64,000 nt of DNA from Devosia sp. YR412 (GCF_900110945.1 NZ_FOFL01000006.1:140599-204598); one strand, 5' to 3'; shown: positions 38,364 to 47,723, counted from the stretch's first letter. Made by a program: numbers and translations. The notes: generated from the sequence alone by a model not told the origin.

Positions 38364-39278
38364 TTGACACAGAAGCGGTTCGTCAGCATCGGGGAATGCA
38401 TGATCGAAATGAGCGGCGGCGAGGATCGCCAGTATCGCCTCGGCTATGCCGGCGACACGCTCAACACAGCCTGGTACATGCGCGCTTTGCTCGGCAAGGA
38501 CTGGTCGGTCGATTATTTCACCGGCCTTGGCGAAGACCGCTATTCCTCCGATATCCGCGGCTTTCTCGATGCCAATCATATCGGCACCAGCCATATCCGC
38601 ACCGTGCCCGGCCGCCGCCCCGGTCTCTATATGATCCACCAGGATAAGGGCGACCGTCACTTCACCTATTGGCGCGATACGAGTGCCGCCAAGCTTTTGG
38701 CCGACGACAAGGAAGCGCTCGCCGCCGCCGTCAAGGGCGCTAGCATGGTGTATTTCTCGGGGATCACGCTGGCCATCCTCGCCCCGCGCGCCCGTGGCCG
38801 GCTGCTCGGCGCGATCGTCAAGGCGCGCGATGCCGGTGCCCGCGTGGTGTTCGACACCAATATCCGCCCTGCCCTGTGGACCAGCCCGCGCGTCATGACC
38901 TCGGTGCTCACCGCCGCCGCCACGCTGTGCGACGTGGTACTGCCGACCCATACCGACGAAGCCCCGCTGTTTGGCGACAAGTCGGTGGAGGATACGGCAG
39001 ATCGCTATCTCGAGCTGGGTGTCGAGGAAGTGGTGGTCAAGGATGGTGCGGGGGAAGCGCTGATCGCTACGGCGAGCGAGCGGGTGCGGGTTGCGCCGAA
39101 GCCGGGGGCCAAGGTGGTGGATGCGACTGGGGCTGGGGATAGCTTTAACGGGGCGTATCTCTCGGCACGGCTGGCTGGCAAGGGGTTGCGGGAAAGTGCC
39201 GAAGAGGGTCACCGGGTGGCCGGCGTGGTGATCGGGCAAAAGGGTGCGCTGGTGGAACCGGGGTTGCTGTCCCGATAG
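38364..39278 (+). CDS. kdgK: PfkB-family sugar kinase, probably 2-keto-3-deoxygluconate kinase
   Basis: 304 residues of the ribokinase/PfkB family. The N-terminus is FVSIGECMIEMSG, then GYAGDTLNTAWYMR (sugar-binding Gly/Asp/Asn). DTNIRPALW is in the middle, and the C-terminal anion-hole and catalytic-base motif is DATGAGDSFNGAYL. The GECMIE opening with DTLNTA matches KdgK-type enzymes that feed KDPG to the Entner-Doudoroff aldolase. The start is TTG at 38364 with GGAGGG about ten bases upstream. It is transcribed divergently from the mannitol-dehydrogenase-family gene across 124 bp, likely under shared control. Confidence 0.85.
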   Translation: MTQKRFVSIGECMIEMSGGEDRQYRLGYAGDTLNTAWYMRALLGKDWSVDYFTGLGEDRYSSDIRGFLDANHIGTSHIRTVPGRRPGLYMIHQDKGDRHFTYWRDTSAAKLLADDKEALAAAVKGASMVYFSGITLAILAPRARGRLLGAIVKARDAGARVVFDTNIRPALWTSPRVMTSVLTAAATLCDVVLPTHTDEAPLFGDKSVEDTADRYLELGVEEVVVKDGAGEALIATASERVRVAPKPGAKVVDATGAGDSFNGAYLSARLAGKGLRESAEEGHRVAGVVIGQKGALVEPGLLSR

Positions 39279-39306
39279 CGTGTTTGCAACCGGCCATTCC
39301 AAACTC

Positions 39307-39443
39307 TCGATGTCATCCCGGCCTTGAGCCGGGACCCATCCTGAGATTTCTGGTCTGCCGCAAGGTGGCTCGTTCGATCGACCTTGCGGCTGTGGCGTGA
39401 TCTCGAGATGGGCCACGGCTCAAGGCCGGGGTGACATCGTGGA
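39307..39443. repeat. family A element, copy 4
   Basis: About 137 bp between the convergent kinase and DUF924 genes. The left arm is TCGATGTCATCCCGGCC then TTGAGCCGGGA; the right arm is CACGGCTCAAGGCCGGGG then TGACATCGTGGA. The core contains CAAGGTGGCTCGTTCGATCG then ACCTTGCGGCTGTGG, so it is a good match to copy 2 in inverse orientation. The rest of the spacer shows nothing else. Confidence 0.8.
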
Positions 39444-39475
39444 TGGGGCAACCTCAGCGGCAGTCCGAGGTCCCC

Positions 39476-40018
39476 TCAAAACATACTATCGCCCTGCGCC
39501 TGCATATAGGCGACCTCGGCCGCCGTGCTCTCCCGACCCAGCGCCTTGTTGCGAAACGGAAACCGCCCAAACTTCGCGATACAATCGCGATGCCCGGTCA
39601 TGAACTTCAGCATGTCGGGCCCGAACTGCTCGAAATGCTTCACGCCCTCCTCCTGGATCACCAGCGACTCCGCATGCATGAAGGGCATGAACAGGAACAT
39701 CCGCCGTTCCATGGCAATGGCCTGGTCGGCGCCGACCGCAATCGCCTCCTGCGTCAAAGCCGTGGCCATCTTGTCCTGCGCGAAGGCTTCCGCAGAGCCA
39801 CGGTGCAATTGCCGCGAGAACTGGTCCAGCACGATGATCTCGGCCAGCCGGCCCTCGGGCGTCGTGCGCCATTCCCAGGCCTCGGCCCGCGCCACGGCCG
39901 CATGGGTCTCGGCAAATTGCGCCGCCAGTTCGGCATCGAACTCCGCCTTGCCGCCGAACCAGTCGTCCTTGGTATGCTCGGCAAACCAGAAGCGTAAAAC
40001 GTCGTCGGCTGTGCGCAT
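39476..40018 (-). CDS. DUF924 family protein
   Basis: 180 residues, a well-conserved TPR-like helical protein of unknown function (DUF924/YlxR-unrelated). Typical segments are ADDVLRFWFAEH, DDWFGG, EIIVLDQFSRQLHRG, FLFMPFMHAES and the closing FPFRNKALGRESTAAE. No catalytic residues can be assigned. The start has GGAG at a good distance. It lies 14 bp after the zinc alcohol dehydrogenase gene on the same strand, so the two are probably co-transcribed. Confidence 0.88.
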   Translation of the reverse strand: MRTADDVLRFWFAEHTKDDWFGGKAEFDAELAAQFAETHAAVARAEAWEWRTTPEGRLAEIIVLDQFSRQLHRGSAEAFAQDKMATALTQEAIAVGADQAIAMERRMFLFMPFMHAESLVIQEEGVKHFEQFGPDMLKFMTGHRDCIAKFGRFPFRNKALGRESTAAEVAYMQAQGDSMF

Positions 40019-40032
40019 GATCTTCTCCGGTT

Positions 40033-41034
40033 CTAGAGCGTAATGATCGCCTTGATCAGCCCGTTCCGCTCATGCGCCCATTTTGGCAGGTTGACCGGCA
40101 CGTCTTCAAAGCTCGTAGCATGTGTGGCAAGCTGATCGGTTGGCACAAGGCCGTTGCGGATCGAGGCCATGACATGGTCGAAATCCTCGCGAGTGGCATT
40201 GCGAGAGGCGCGGATGGTCAGTTCGCGCCGGTGGATTTCCGGATCTTCCCAGCTGAGCGTGCCCTTGACCACGCCGACCAGGGTCAGCGCACCGCCATTG
40301 CGGCAGTAGGTCACCGCCTGGTTCATCGCCGGAATCGAACCCGTCGCGTCGAAGACGGCATCAAAGCCGGTGCCCATGCTCTGCCGGAACCCGGTCCCGT
40401 CGCGCTCGTCCAGCGACACCGCGCCAAAGCCGAAGCCGCGCGCCGCTTCCAGCTTATCGGCGGCGGCATCGAGAATGGTCACATCCGCTCCAGCGATACC
40501 AGCAAAGAAGGCCACGCCCAGCCCGATCGGTCCACCGCCGACCACCAGCACGCGCCAGCCCGGCTTGAGCTCAGTGCGCCGCACGGCATGGGCGCCGATG
40601 GCCAAAAATTCCACCATGGCGGCATCGCGCAGGCTCAGGCCGTCGGCCTTGTAGAGATTGGCTTCGGGCAGGACGATTTCCTCGGCCATGCCGCCGTCGC
40701 CATGCACGCCGAGCACGGTCAGCGTCTCGCAGGCATTGGTCTTGCCCTCACGGCATGCGGGGCATTGGTAGCAGGGCAGATAGGGATTGATGACCACCGC
40801 GTCGCCATCGCGAAGCGTTGCCGCGCCATTGGCGTCGCGCACCACGCCGCTCAGCTCATGGCCCATGATGCGCGGATATTGCAGGAAGGGGTGCTTGCCT
40901 TCGTAGATGTGATAATCGGTGCCGCAGATGCCGATATGGCTGATGCCGACCCGCACCCAGCCGGGCTTGAGCTCCGGCCGCGCGATATCGATCAGCGCCA
41001 GTTCGCCCGGCGCAGCGCAGGATATGGCCCGCAT
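40033..41034 (-). CDS. zinc-dependent medium-chain alcohol/polyol dehydrogenase
   Basis: 333 residues of the MDR superfamily. Catalytic zinc ligands lie in HIGICGTDYH and MGHELSGV, and the structural-zinc cysteine cluster in CYQCPACREGKTNAC. The NAD-binding Rossmann motif is VVGGGPIGLG. The closest groups are L-idonate/L-galactonate and threonine-type dehydrogenases acting on sugar alcohols or aldonates. It could belong to sugar catabolism with the nearby kinase and polyol dehydrogenase, but no substrate can be named. GGGAGGA precedes the ATG. Confidence 0.88.
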   Translation of the reverse strand: MRAISCAAPGELALIDIARPELKPGWVRVGISHIGICGTDYHIYEGKHPFLQYPRIMGHELSGVVRDANGAATLRDGDAVVINPYLPCYQCPACREGKTNACETLTVLGVHGDGGMAEEIVLPEANLYKADGLSLRDAAMVEFLAIGAHAVRRTELKPGWRVLVVGGGPIGLGVAFFAGIAGADVTILDAAADKLEAARGFGFGAVSLDERDGTGFRQSMGTGFDAVFDATGSIPAMNQAVTYCRNGGALTLVGVVKGTLSWEDPEIHRRELTIRASRNATREDFDHVMASIRNGLVPTDQLATHATSFEDVPVNLPKWAHERNGLIKAIITL

Positions 41035-41083
41035 GAAAATCCTCCCGATATTTCACCGGGAGGACTAACATGTTAGGGACAGT

Positions 41084-42004
41084 TTAGGCCAGCACGACCT
41101 TGATGCGATTGCCGAACGGGTCCTGCGTTTCGATCCCGCCCTCTATCAGCGAGAACGGCGCCTTGACGCCATCCAGCCGCGCCTTGACGCCCTCCAGCGC
41201 CACCGCATCGGGCAGCACGATATGGAAGAAGCGCAGGCCGGCCGCACCGGCCGGCGGCAGCGCCGCATTGGGGCCGGACCAGATGTTGAAGGCCACGGTA
41301 TGGGGCATGTAGTCGAGCCCGACGTCGCCCATGCCGAAGGAATGGATCAACAGGAAACCGGCAAAACCGATGACGTCGCGATAGAAATCCATCGCCAGGC
41401 CAAGGTCGTTCACATGCACATGGATATGGCCGATGCGCGTGCCAGCCGGCATGCGGGCCAGCAGCACCGGGCTTTCGCCCAGCTCAGCCAGCAGGCCATC
41501 GAGGTCGATGGGGTCGCGGCCTGAGTGCGGCTTGCCTTCGGTGGTCACGGCATAGGTCTCGCCCTTGTCGGGATCGCCCAGCGTGCCGCGCCAAGGCGTC
41601 TCGAAGGTGATCTCGATGCCATTGCCGTCGAGGTCCCATAGATAGATGGCTTCGCTGACCAGGTGATCGGTCGGCGAAATCCGCACATTGCGCTGCAGCG
41701 CCCGCACCGCCATCTGTGCCAGATCGACGCGATGGGGAACGTGGACCGCCACATGATAGAGCCCGATGGTGCGTGGCACCGATGGGCGGGTGGCGCCGGT
41801 TTCCAGCACGATCAACACCTTGCCACCAGCGCCCAGCGCCAGCGCATTGCCGGTCTCGGAGATCAGCTCGAGGCCGACGACGTCCTGCCAGATGGCGAGC
41901 GCCTTGGCGCGGTCGGTGACGGCGATATGCACGGGACCGAGCGTCGTGCTCAGCGGCAGCAGGGGTTTGGATTTCACATTGGTCTGTACGGAAGCGTCGA
42001 TCAT
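41084..42004 (-). CDS. two-module VOC-superfamily protein (CatE-like)
   Basis: 306 residues with two tandem VOC modules, as in CatE-type catechol 2,3-dioxygenases. Module 1 (about 22-135) keeps the His-His-Glu triad: LGPVHIAV, LYHVAVHV and NGIEITFE. Module 2 (about 190-306) has GHIHVHV and RFFHIVL, but the third position, normally Glu in GNRIEL, is Lys (GNRIKVVLA). So only the N-terminal module can form a normal metal site, and calling it an extradiol dioxygenase would be unsafe. The ATG at 42004 has GAGGA upstream. It lies 49 bp before the zinc alcohol dehydrogenase on the same strand. Confidence 0.85.
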   Translation of the reverse strand: MIDASVQTNVKSKPLLPLSTTLGPVHIAVTDRAKALAIWQDVVGLELISETGNALALGAGGKVLIVLETGATRPSVPRTIGLYHVAVHVPHRVDLAQMAVRALQRNVRISPTDHLVSEAIYLWDLDGNGIEITFETPWRGTLGDPDKGETYAVTTEGKPHSGRDPIDLDGLLAELGESPVLLARMPAGTRIGHIHVHVNDLGLAMDFYRDVIGFAGFLLIHSFGMGDVGLDYMPHTVAFNIWSGPNAALPPAGAAGLRFFHIVLPDAVALEGVKARLDGVKAPFSLIEGGIETQDPFGNRIKVVLA

Positions 42005-42248
42005 GACGAGGTCCTCAAAATTCAACAATTGAGCAAGATATAGACCCGGCCCCGTCTTGCGGCCATTGGCACCAGACCGAAGGCATCGTTCGTAAAACCG
42101 GGGCCAATACTCCCGTGCGCTGCATGAGACCCATGCAAACCTTCGAAACGCGAGTATTTTCACGGTAATTTAAGCAGATTCACCGAGAGCTATGGACAAC
42201 TCCGGGGCAGAAGCCCGCGGACTATCTCTTGGGGCGACAGGTAAAGTC

Positions 42249-44174
42249 ATGAATTTCCGCAATATTCCGATCCTGCAGAAGCTGGTTCTTACCGTCCTGC
42301 TGATGGGCGTCGTCGCCACAGCCATTGCCGCCATCGGCTGGCGCGAGTTGAGTTCGCTGAGCAATGTGATGAACAATGTGGGTGCCAAGGAAGTGGCCGC
42401 CCGCGAAGCCATGGACCTGCGCCTCGACGTCATCGGCATGAGCCGCATGACCTATCAGCTGGTGGTCAATCCGGAAAAAGTCGCCGACTTCGTCACCAAT
42501 TTCGAGAAGCGAAAGGTCGAGATGCAGGCGCGCTTCCCGATCATCGAGGCCGGTTCGGATGCGACCGAGCTCAAGCAGCTCAACGCGGCCAAGCCAATGA
42601 TCGACAGCTATTATGCTGAAGTGCAGACCATGCTGGATGTCGCGGCGGCACAGCCGTTCGATGCGGCGGCTCTTACGGCGGCATTGGGCGAGGCCCTGGC
42701 TGCCCAGCAGATGGTGACCGATACCATCAAGATCTACTCCACCTATTCGGGCGAGTTGATGGGCAACATGCGCAGCGCCGCCGAAGCCTCGGCCTTCACC
42801 GCCATGCTGACCCTCGCCATCTCGGCCGCCGTCGGTATCGTCATCGGCCTCGGCGCCAGCCTGCTGATCGGCCGTCGTACCATCGTCAATCCGGTGCGTG
42901 AGCTGACCCAGACCATGAGCGAGTTGGCCGATGGCAAGCTCGACGTCTCCATCGACAATGCCGATGCCAAGGACGAAATCGGCGCCATGGCCCGCGCCGT
43001 GGAAGTGTTCCGCCAGAACGCCAAGCGCGTCGCCGCCCTTAGCGCCGAAGAGGCCATGCGCAATCTCTCGATCGTCGAGCGCGCCGATATGATGGCGTTG
43101 CTGCAGGCCGAACTCGGTTCGGTGATGAAGGCCGCCAGCGCCGGCGACTTCAACCAGCGCGTGCCGACCGATTTCAGCGATGACGAACTCAACAGCCTTG
43201 CCGCCAGCGTCAATGGCCTGGTGGAAACCGTCGATCGTGGCCTCGCCGAAACCGGCACCGTGCTCTCGGCCATCGCCAATACCGACCTGACCCAGCGCGT
43301 CACCGGCCACTACCAGGGCGCCTTCGGTGCCCTCAAGGACAATACCAATGCCGTGGCGGAAAAGCTGGCCGACATCGTCGCCCAGCTGCGCGGCACCTCG
43401 CGCTCGCTCAAGACCGCGACCAGCGAAATCCTCGCCGGCGCCAATGACCTCAGCGAGCGCACCACCCGCCAGGCGGCGACCATCGAGGAAACCTCGGCCG
43501 CCATGGAACAGCTCGCCACCACCGTCATGGAAAACGCCAAGCGCGCCCAGGATGCCAATGGCAATGCAACCAAGGTCACCGTCTCGGCCGAACAGGGCGG
43601 CGCGGTAATGGCCCAGGCCACCGGCGCCATGGAGCGCATCACCACCTCCTCGGCCAAGATCTCCAACATCATCGGGCTGATCGACGACATCGCCTTCCAG
43701 ACCAATCTGCTCGCCCTCAACGCTTCGGTCGAAGCCGCCCGCGCCGGTGATGCCGGCAAGGGCTTTGCCGTGGTCGCCGTCGAAGTGCGACGCCTCGCCC
43801 AGTCCGCCGCCTCGGCCTCGGCTGACGTCAAGGTGCTGATCGAGCAGTCGGCCAAGGAAGTGCGCGACGGCAGCCGCCTCGTGGCCGATGCCGCCGACCG
43901 CCTCAACGGCATGCTGGAAGGCGTGCGCTCCTCCTCGACCCTGATGGAAGGCATTTCGCGCGACAGCCAGGAACAGTCGACCGGCATCACCGAAGTGTCG
44001 ATCGCCGTCCGCCAGATGGACGAAATGACCCAGCACAATGCCGCGCTGGTCGAAGAAATGAATGCCGCCATCGAGCAGACGGAAAACCAGGCGACGCAGC
44101 TCGATGCGATCGTCGAGATCTTCAAGGTGAGTGAGGCCCCCATCACCCGCCGCGGCATGTCCCGCGCGGCGTAA
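42249..44174 (+). CDS. methyl-accepting chemotaxis protein
   Basis: A 641-residue receptor. TM1 spans about 12-31 and a four-helix-bundle-type periplasmic sensor 32-181. TM2 spans about 182-207, with a HAMP domain to ~262 and a second HAMP-like segment ([18 protein letters not shown], then [13 protein letters not shown]). The kinase-control hairpin has the near-invariant tip [20 protein letters not shown] then [17 protein letters not shown]. Methylation-type Glu/Gln repeats flank the tip. The C-terminus (RGMSRAA) lacks the NWETF-type CheR/CheB tether. No che genes are adjacent, and the ligand is unknown. The ATG at 42249 starts [12 protein letters not shown]. Confidence 0.94.
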   Translation: MNFRNIPILQKLVLTVLLMGVVATAIAAIGWRELSSLSNVMNNVGAKEVAAREAMDLRLDVIGMSRMTYQLVVNPEKVADFVTNFEKRKVEMQARFPIIEAGSDATELKQLNAAKPMIDSYYAEVQTMLDVAAAQPFDAAALTAALGEALAAQQMVTDTIKIYSTYSGELMGNMRSAAEASAFTAMLTLAISAAVGIVIGLGASLLIGRRTIVNPVRELTQTMSELADGKLDVSIDNADAKDEIGAMARAVEVFRQNAKRVAALSAEEAMRNLSIVERADMMALLQAELGSVMKAASAGDFNQRVPTDFSDDELNSLAASVNGLVETVDRGLAETGTVLSAIANTDLTQRVTGHYQGAFGALKDNTNAVAEKLADIVAQLRGTSRSLKTATSEILAGANDLSERTTRQAATIEETSAAMEQLATTVMENAKRAQDANGNATKVTVSAEQGGAVMAQATGAMERITTSSAKISNIIGLIDDIAFQTNLLALNASVEAARAGDAGKGFAVVAVEVRRLAQSAASASADVKVLIEQSAKEVRDGSRLVADAADRLNGMLEGVRSSSTLMEGISRDSQEQSTGITEVSIAVRQMDEMTQHNAALVEEMNAAIEQTENQATQLDAIVEIFKVSEAPITRRGMSRAA

Positions 44175-44195
44175 GCCAGCACAGCCGATCAGCAA

Positions 44196-44225
44196 AACGC
44201 CGGGGCACAAGCCCCGGCGTTTTTT
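44196..44225 (+). terminator. Rho-independent terminator of the chemoreceptor gene
   Basis: AACGCCGGGGC-ACAA-GCCCCGGCGTT, a perfect 11-bp stem with a 4-nt loop followed by TTTTG, 21 bp after the stop codon. Confidence 0.92.
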
Positions 44226-44247
44226 GTTTGGCCCAGAACAAGACCCT

Positions 44248-44406
44248 CAGTCGACCACCCCCCCTTGAGGGGAGGGAAGCGAGATAGGACTTAGCCCTTT
44301 GCTAAGTCCGTCATCGAGCAGGAAGGGGGGTATCGTACCATAAGCTCAGTGCTCGTGGCCTACCCCCTCCCTTGATCCCTCCCCTCAAGGGGGAGGGTGT
44401 CGACTG
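44248..44406. repeat. family B inverted-repeat element, copy 2
   Basis: 159 bp with perfect 8-bp ends CAGTCGAC and GTCGACTG extending into ACCC/CCCCCTTGAGGGGAGGG arms. The interior has GGACTTAGC-CCTTT-GCTAAGTCC and TCATCGAGCAGGAAGGGGGG as in copy 1 at 36599. It fills the space between the convergent chemoreceptor and ABC exporter genes. Confidence 0.87.
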
Positions 44407-44426
44407 CAACATCCCGTCAAAGACGG

Positions 44427-46223
44427 TTACGCAACCAGCCCCTTAGTCAGTTCCAGCGCCTGCCGCTCGAACAGCCTCCGGTAAATCCCGCCCTGCAGCC
44501 GGATCAGTGCCTGGTGGTCGCCCTCCTCGACGATCCGCCCCTTGTCGAACACCAGCAGGCGATCCAGCGCCCGCACGGTGGACAGACGGTGGGCAATCAC
44601 CAGCGTGGTGCGGCCTTCCATCAGCCGTTCCATCGCCTCCTGGATCTGAACTTCGCTCTCGCTGTCGAGGCTCGAGGTCGCCTCGTCAAGGATCAGCACC
44701 CGCGCATCGGCCAGGAACGCCCGGGCAATCGCCACGCGCTGCCGCTCGCCACCCGAGAGCTTCACCCCGCGCTCGCCGACCAGGGTTTCGTAGCCCTTGG
44801 GCAGGTTGAGGATGAAGTCATGCGCATTGGCCTGCTGCGCCGCCAGCTCGATCTCGGCCCGCGTTGCTTCGGGCCTTGCATAGGCGATGTTCTCGGCCAG
44901 CGTCCGGTGAAACAGGATCGGCTCCTGCTGCACGATGGCGATCTGGCCGCGCAGGCTTGCCTGCTGCACATCGGCGATATTCTGCCCGTCGATACGGATG
45001 CTGCCGTCATTGACGTCATAGAGCCGCTGGATCAGCTTGACGAAGGTGGTCTTGCCCGAGCCCGAATGGCCAACCAGACCCACGCGTTCGCCCGGTGCAA
45101 TGGTCACCGAGAAATCGCGATAGAGCGGCGTCGGATGGCTGCCATACTGGAAAGTGACGTGATCGAAGGCGATCTCGCCCTTGCCGATGGCAATGGCCTT
45201 GGCGCCCTTCCTGTCGTCGATGCCGAGCGGCGTCTTGCTCAGCGCCACCAGCTCTTCCATGTCGTTGACCGCCCGCTGCAGGTTGCGGATATGCTGGCCG
45301 ACATCGCGTAGATAGCCCTGCAGCACGAAGAACATGGCGAGCACAAAGGTGATGTCGCCCGGCGTCGCCAGCCCGCGCTGCCACATGATGAGGCCAGTGC
45401 CGAGGATGCCGGCCTGCATAGAGACCATCATGAAGCCCTGGATGGTGCCGCTCAGCGTGCCGCGCTTCCAGGTGCGGCGGGTACGGATATCCCACTTGCC
45501 CAGCACGTGGCGCAGCCGCTCCTCTTCACGGTCCTCGGCGCCAAAGGCCTTGACCACGGAATTGCAGCTCACCGCATCGGCCAGCGCGCCGCCGAGCCGG
45601 GTGTCCCAGGCATTGGCAAGGCTGGCCGCCGGCGAAACATAGCCCATGGAAAGCATCACTGTGACGCCGATATAGATCACCGAGCCCAGGCCCACGATCA
45701 GGCCCATGACGGGCCAATAGGAGCCGAGGATGACGCTGGCGCCAACCAGCATGACAAAGCTCGGGAGCAGCGCCACCAGCAGCAGGTCATTGAGCGAATC
45801 CAGCGCCCACATGCCACGGGTAATCTTGCGCACGGTCGAGCCGGCAAAGCTGTTGGCATGCCAGTCGGTCGAAAAGCGCTGCACGCGGTGAAAACCGTCC
45901 TGCACCACTTCCGACATCATGCGGATGGTCAGCCGGATGACGCCCTGGAAGATGAACCAGCGCAGCACCACGCTGAGCAGGCCCAGGCCCACCACGATGA
46001 AAAAGGCGCGCAGCGCCTCGGACACGGCCGAGGTCTGTCCGCCGGCAATGGCATCGACGATCTGGCCGGAAAACACCGGCACCATGACTTCGGCCAGCGT
46101 CGAGGCGATCACCAGCACGCAGATAAAGCCAATCACCACCGGCCGGCCGGCCCAGCGACGGAAGGTAAAGCCGAGCACGTTGCGATAGGCATCGGCACGG
46201 AAGTCGAGTTTCTTGCGACTCAT
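44427..46223 (-). CDS. ABC exporter half-transporter (fused membrane and ATPase domains)
   Basis: 598 residues: six membrane helices (about 20-310), then one ABC domain with Walker A GHSGSGKTT, Q-loop IVQQEPILF, signature LSGGERQRVAIARA, Walker B LILDEATSSLD and H-loop IAHRLST. This is the homodimeric MsbA/type IV exporter plan; the substrate (lipid, peptide or drug) cannot be told. The ATG at 46223 starts MSRKKLDFRA. It stands alone between a chemoreceptor and a lipid-kinase-like gene; a 496-bp non-coding space lies upstream. Confidence 0.92.
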   Translation of the reverse strand: MSRKKLDFRADAYRNVLGFTFRRWAGRPVVIGFICVLVIASTLAEVMVPVFSGQIVDAIAGGQTSAVSEALRAFFIVVGLGLLSVVLRWFIFQGVIRLTIRMMSEVVQDGFHRVQRFSTDWHANSFAGSTVRKITRGMWALDSLNDLLLVALLPSFVMLVGASVILGSYWPVMGLIVGLGSVIYIGVTVMLSMGYVSPAASLANAWDTRLGGALADAVSCNSVVKAFGAEDREEERLRHVLGKWDIRTRRTWKRGTLSGTIQGFMMVSMQAGILGTGLIMWQRGLATPGDITFVLAMFFVLQGYLRDVGQHIRNLQRAVNDMEELVALSKTPLGIDDRKGAKAIAIGKGEIAFDHVTFQYGSHPTPLYRDFSVTIAPGERVGLVGHSGSGKTTFVKLIQRLYDVNDGSIRIDGQNIADVQQASLRGQIAIVQQEPILFHRTLAENIAYARPEATRAEIELAAQQANAHDFILNLPKGYETLVGERGVKLSGGERQRVAIARAFLADARVLILDEATSSLDSESEVQIQEAMERLMEGRTTLVIAHRLSTVRALDRLLVFDKGRIVEEGDHQALIRLQGGIYRRLFERQALELTKGLVA

Positions 46224-46688
46224 GGGACAGTCCGGCGCCGTTCTCCGGCGACCAGCCCTCAAAACATCAGATGAAAGGCACAGCCGGAACGGGAAGCGAA
46301 ATGATCCCGTCAGATCAATCGGGCTGTGATGGAAAGACCGCGAGCGGCGGGCCTTGAACGGCGGGCCGCGGATGGCAGAGGCCTAACGTCGAGGCATGCC
46401 GGAAAGGGGAGGAATGAATGTCACTGCCATACAACGCCTCCCTTGTTCGAGATCTAAAGCGGTGGACGTTTTGTAGCGAAGTGGTTCGGTCTTGCCAACC
46501 GGGTTTTTGCGACGTTGCAACGGGTGATGCTGGAAAGACACAGGGGTTGTTGGCACACTTTCACCCACCCACGGTGTCACCCCGGCCTTGAGCCGGGATG
46601 ACCTCGCGCGAGTGGAAGGCTCAGATAATAACCACCCGCCATACGCCCGGCGCGCCATTCGAGCACAGGTCTCATGGCCTTCTTGCCT
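46224..46688. other. non-coding space upstream of the ABC exporter
   Basis: It probably contains the exporter promoter on its left side. A 57-codon frame at 46418-46591 with a good Shine-Dalgarno (GGGGAGGA) runs into repeat copy 5 and is not accepted as a gene. Apart from the family A half-element and the terminator at its right end I see nothing else recognisable. Confidence 0.6.
46562..46613. repeat. family A half-element, copy 5
   Basis: A solitary arm: CACCCACCCACGGTGTCACC, then CCGGCCTTGAGCCGG stem, then GATGACCTCGCGCGAGTGG. It lacks the core and second arm seen in the other copies, so it is either a truncated element or the unit from which the doublets are built. Confidence 0.7.
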
Positions 46689-46714
46689 AAAAATCGCTCC
46701 ACTGGAGCGATTTT
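46689..46714 (-). terminator. terminator after the lipid-kinase-like gene
   Basis: AAAATCGCTCC-ACT-GGAGCGATTTT, a perfect 11-bp stem. On the minus strand the trailing side reads GATTTTTAG, five T's, so it is a good intrinsic terminator for the gene ending at 46720. On the plus strand the T-run is TTTT. Confidence 0.85.
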
Positions 46715-46719
46715 GCCTT

Positions 46720-47607
46720 TCAGGCCGGCGCGAAGACAGTCACAGCACTCGGCCGGATGACAAAATGCGCCGGCGTCTGTGTCACCAGATCGCCATCCGT
46801 ATTGATCGCCATCGGCTCCCTGGTCCGAATATCGAACTCAGTGCTCTTCGCCGTCCGCACCTCGTCCCAGGCACCATGTTCACCCCGCCGGAACGCACCG
46901 AGCATCAGGCCGAATTTCCAGACATTCTTGAGCTCCAGCGAATAAAGATCGAGATGCCCGTCCTCGATCGTCGCATCGGCATGGATCACCGTGCCACCGC
47001 CGTAATGCACGCCATTGCCCACCGCGATCTGCAGTGTCTTGACCTTGACCGTTCCACTATCGCTGATGATCTCCGCCCGGAACGGCTTGGCCTTCAGCGC
47101 CACCTTGGTCGCCGCCATGGCATAGCCCAGCTTGCCCCAGCGCCGCTTGGCCTCAGGCGTCAGGCCCTTGGCAAGATCGACCGACAGGCCGAGGCTGGCC
47201 ACGTTGAAAAACGGATGGCCATTGACCTCGCCGAGATCGACCCGGCTGGTATGGCCGGCCACGATGATATCGGCGGCCTTCAGCAGATCGTCGGGAATGC
47301 CCAGCGTGCGCGCCAGGTCATTGGCCGTGCCCATCGGCATGACGCCCAAGGGCAGGCCGGTTTCCAGCACGCCGCGGGCCGCCGAATTGATCGTGCCATC
47401 ACCACCGCAGACAATCACCAGGTCCGCCTCGTGCCGGCGCCGCGCGATATCGGCCGAGACCTCGTCAGGCGTATTGAAACGCTCGACCACCGCGTCGACA
47501 CCACCAGCGCGCAGCCGCTCGATGACGGGTTCGAGCGCAGCCGTGCCGCGACGGGCATTGGGATTGACCAGCATAAGGGCGCGACGGCGGGCAGGAAGGG
47601 CTGACAT
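46720..47607 (-). CDS. diacylglycerol kinase-family lipid kinase (YegS/DgkB-like)
   Basis: 295 residues of the DAGK catalytic family. The hallmark is LVIVCGGDGTINSAARG (GGDGT nucleotide loop), preceded by LMLVNPNARRG. GVMPMGTANDLARTLGIP and FFNVASLGLSV follow, with an all-beta C-terminal half. Members phosphorylate diacylglycerol, sphingosine-like bases or phosphatidylglycerol; the lipid here is not known. The ATG at 47607 starts MSALPARRR; upstream frame residues are not supported. It is monocistronic, ending at a strong terminator. Confidence 0.9.
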   Translation of the reverse strand: MSALPARRRALMLVNPNARRGTAALEPVIERLRAGGVDAVVERFNTPDEVSADIARRRHEADLVIVCGGDGTINSAARGVLETGLPLGVMPMGTANDLARTLGIPDDLLKAADIIVAGHTSRVDLGEVNGHPFFNVASLGLSVDLAKGLTPEAKRRWGKLGYAMAATKVALKAKPFRAEIISDSGTVKVKTLQIAVGNGVHYGGGTVIHADATIEDGHLDLYSLELKNVWKFGLMLGAFRRGEHGAWDEVRTAKSTEFDIRTREPMAINTDGDLVTQTPAHFVIRPSAVTVFAPA

Positions 47608-47723
47608 GGATATCCGGTGTTGATTGACCCCGCACATGGCCCCTACCGCCTGCCAGCGCAAGGAAAAATGAGGTTACGGATTGGTCATGGACCGCCACCT
47701 TTGAGCTTTCCCCAAATTCTCCA

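Noticed and set aside
42222..44210. A 662-codon minus-strand frame opposite the chemoreceptor gene
   Set aside because: Gly/His-rich shadow without recognisable domains; the plus strand encodes an intact receptor followed by a strong terminator.
46418..46591. A 57-codon frame with a good Shine-Dalgarno sequence
   Set aside because: Its last quarter runs into the family A half-repeat and the product has no hydrophobic, charged or family pattern suggesting a real protein.
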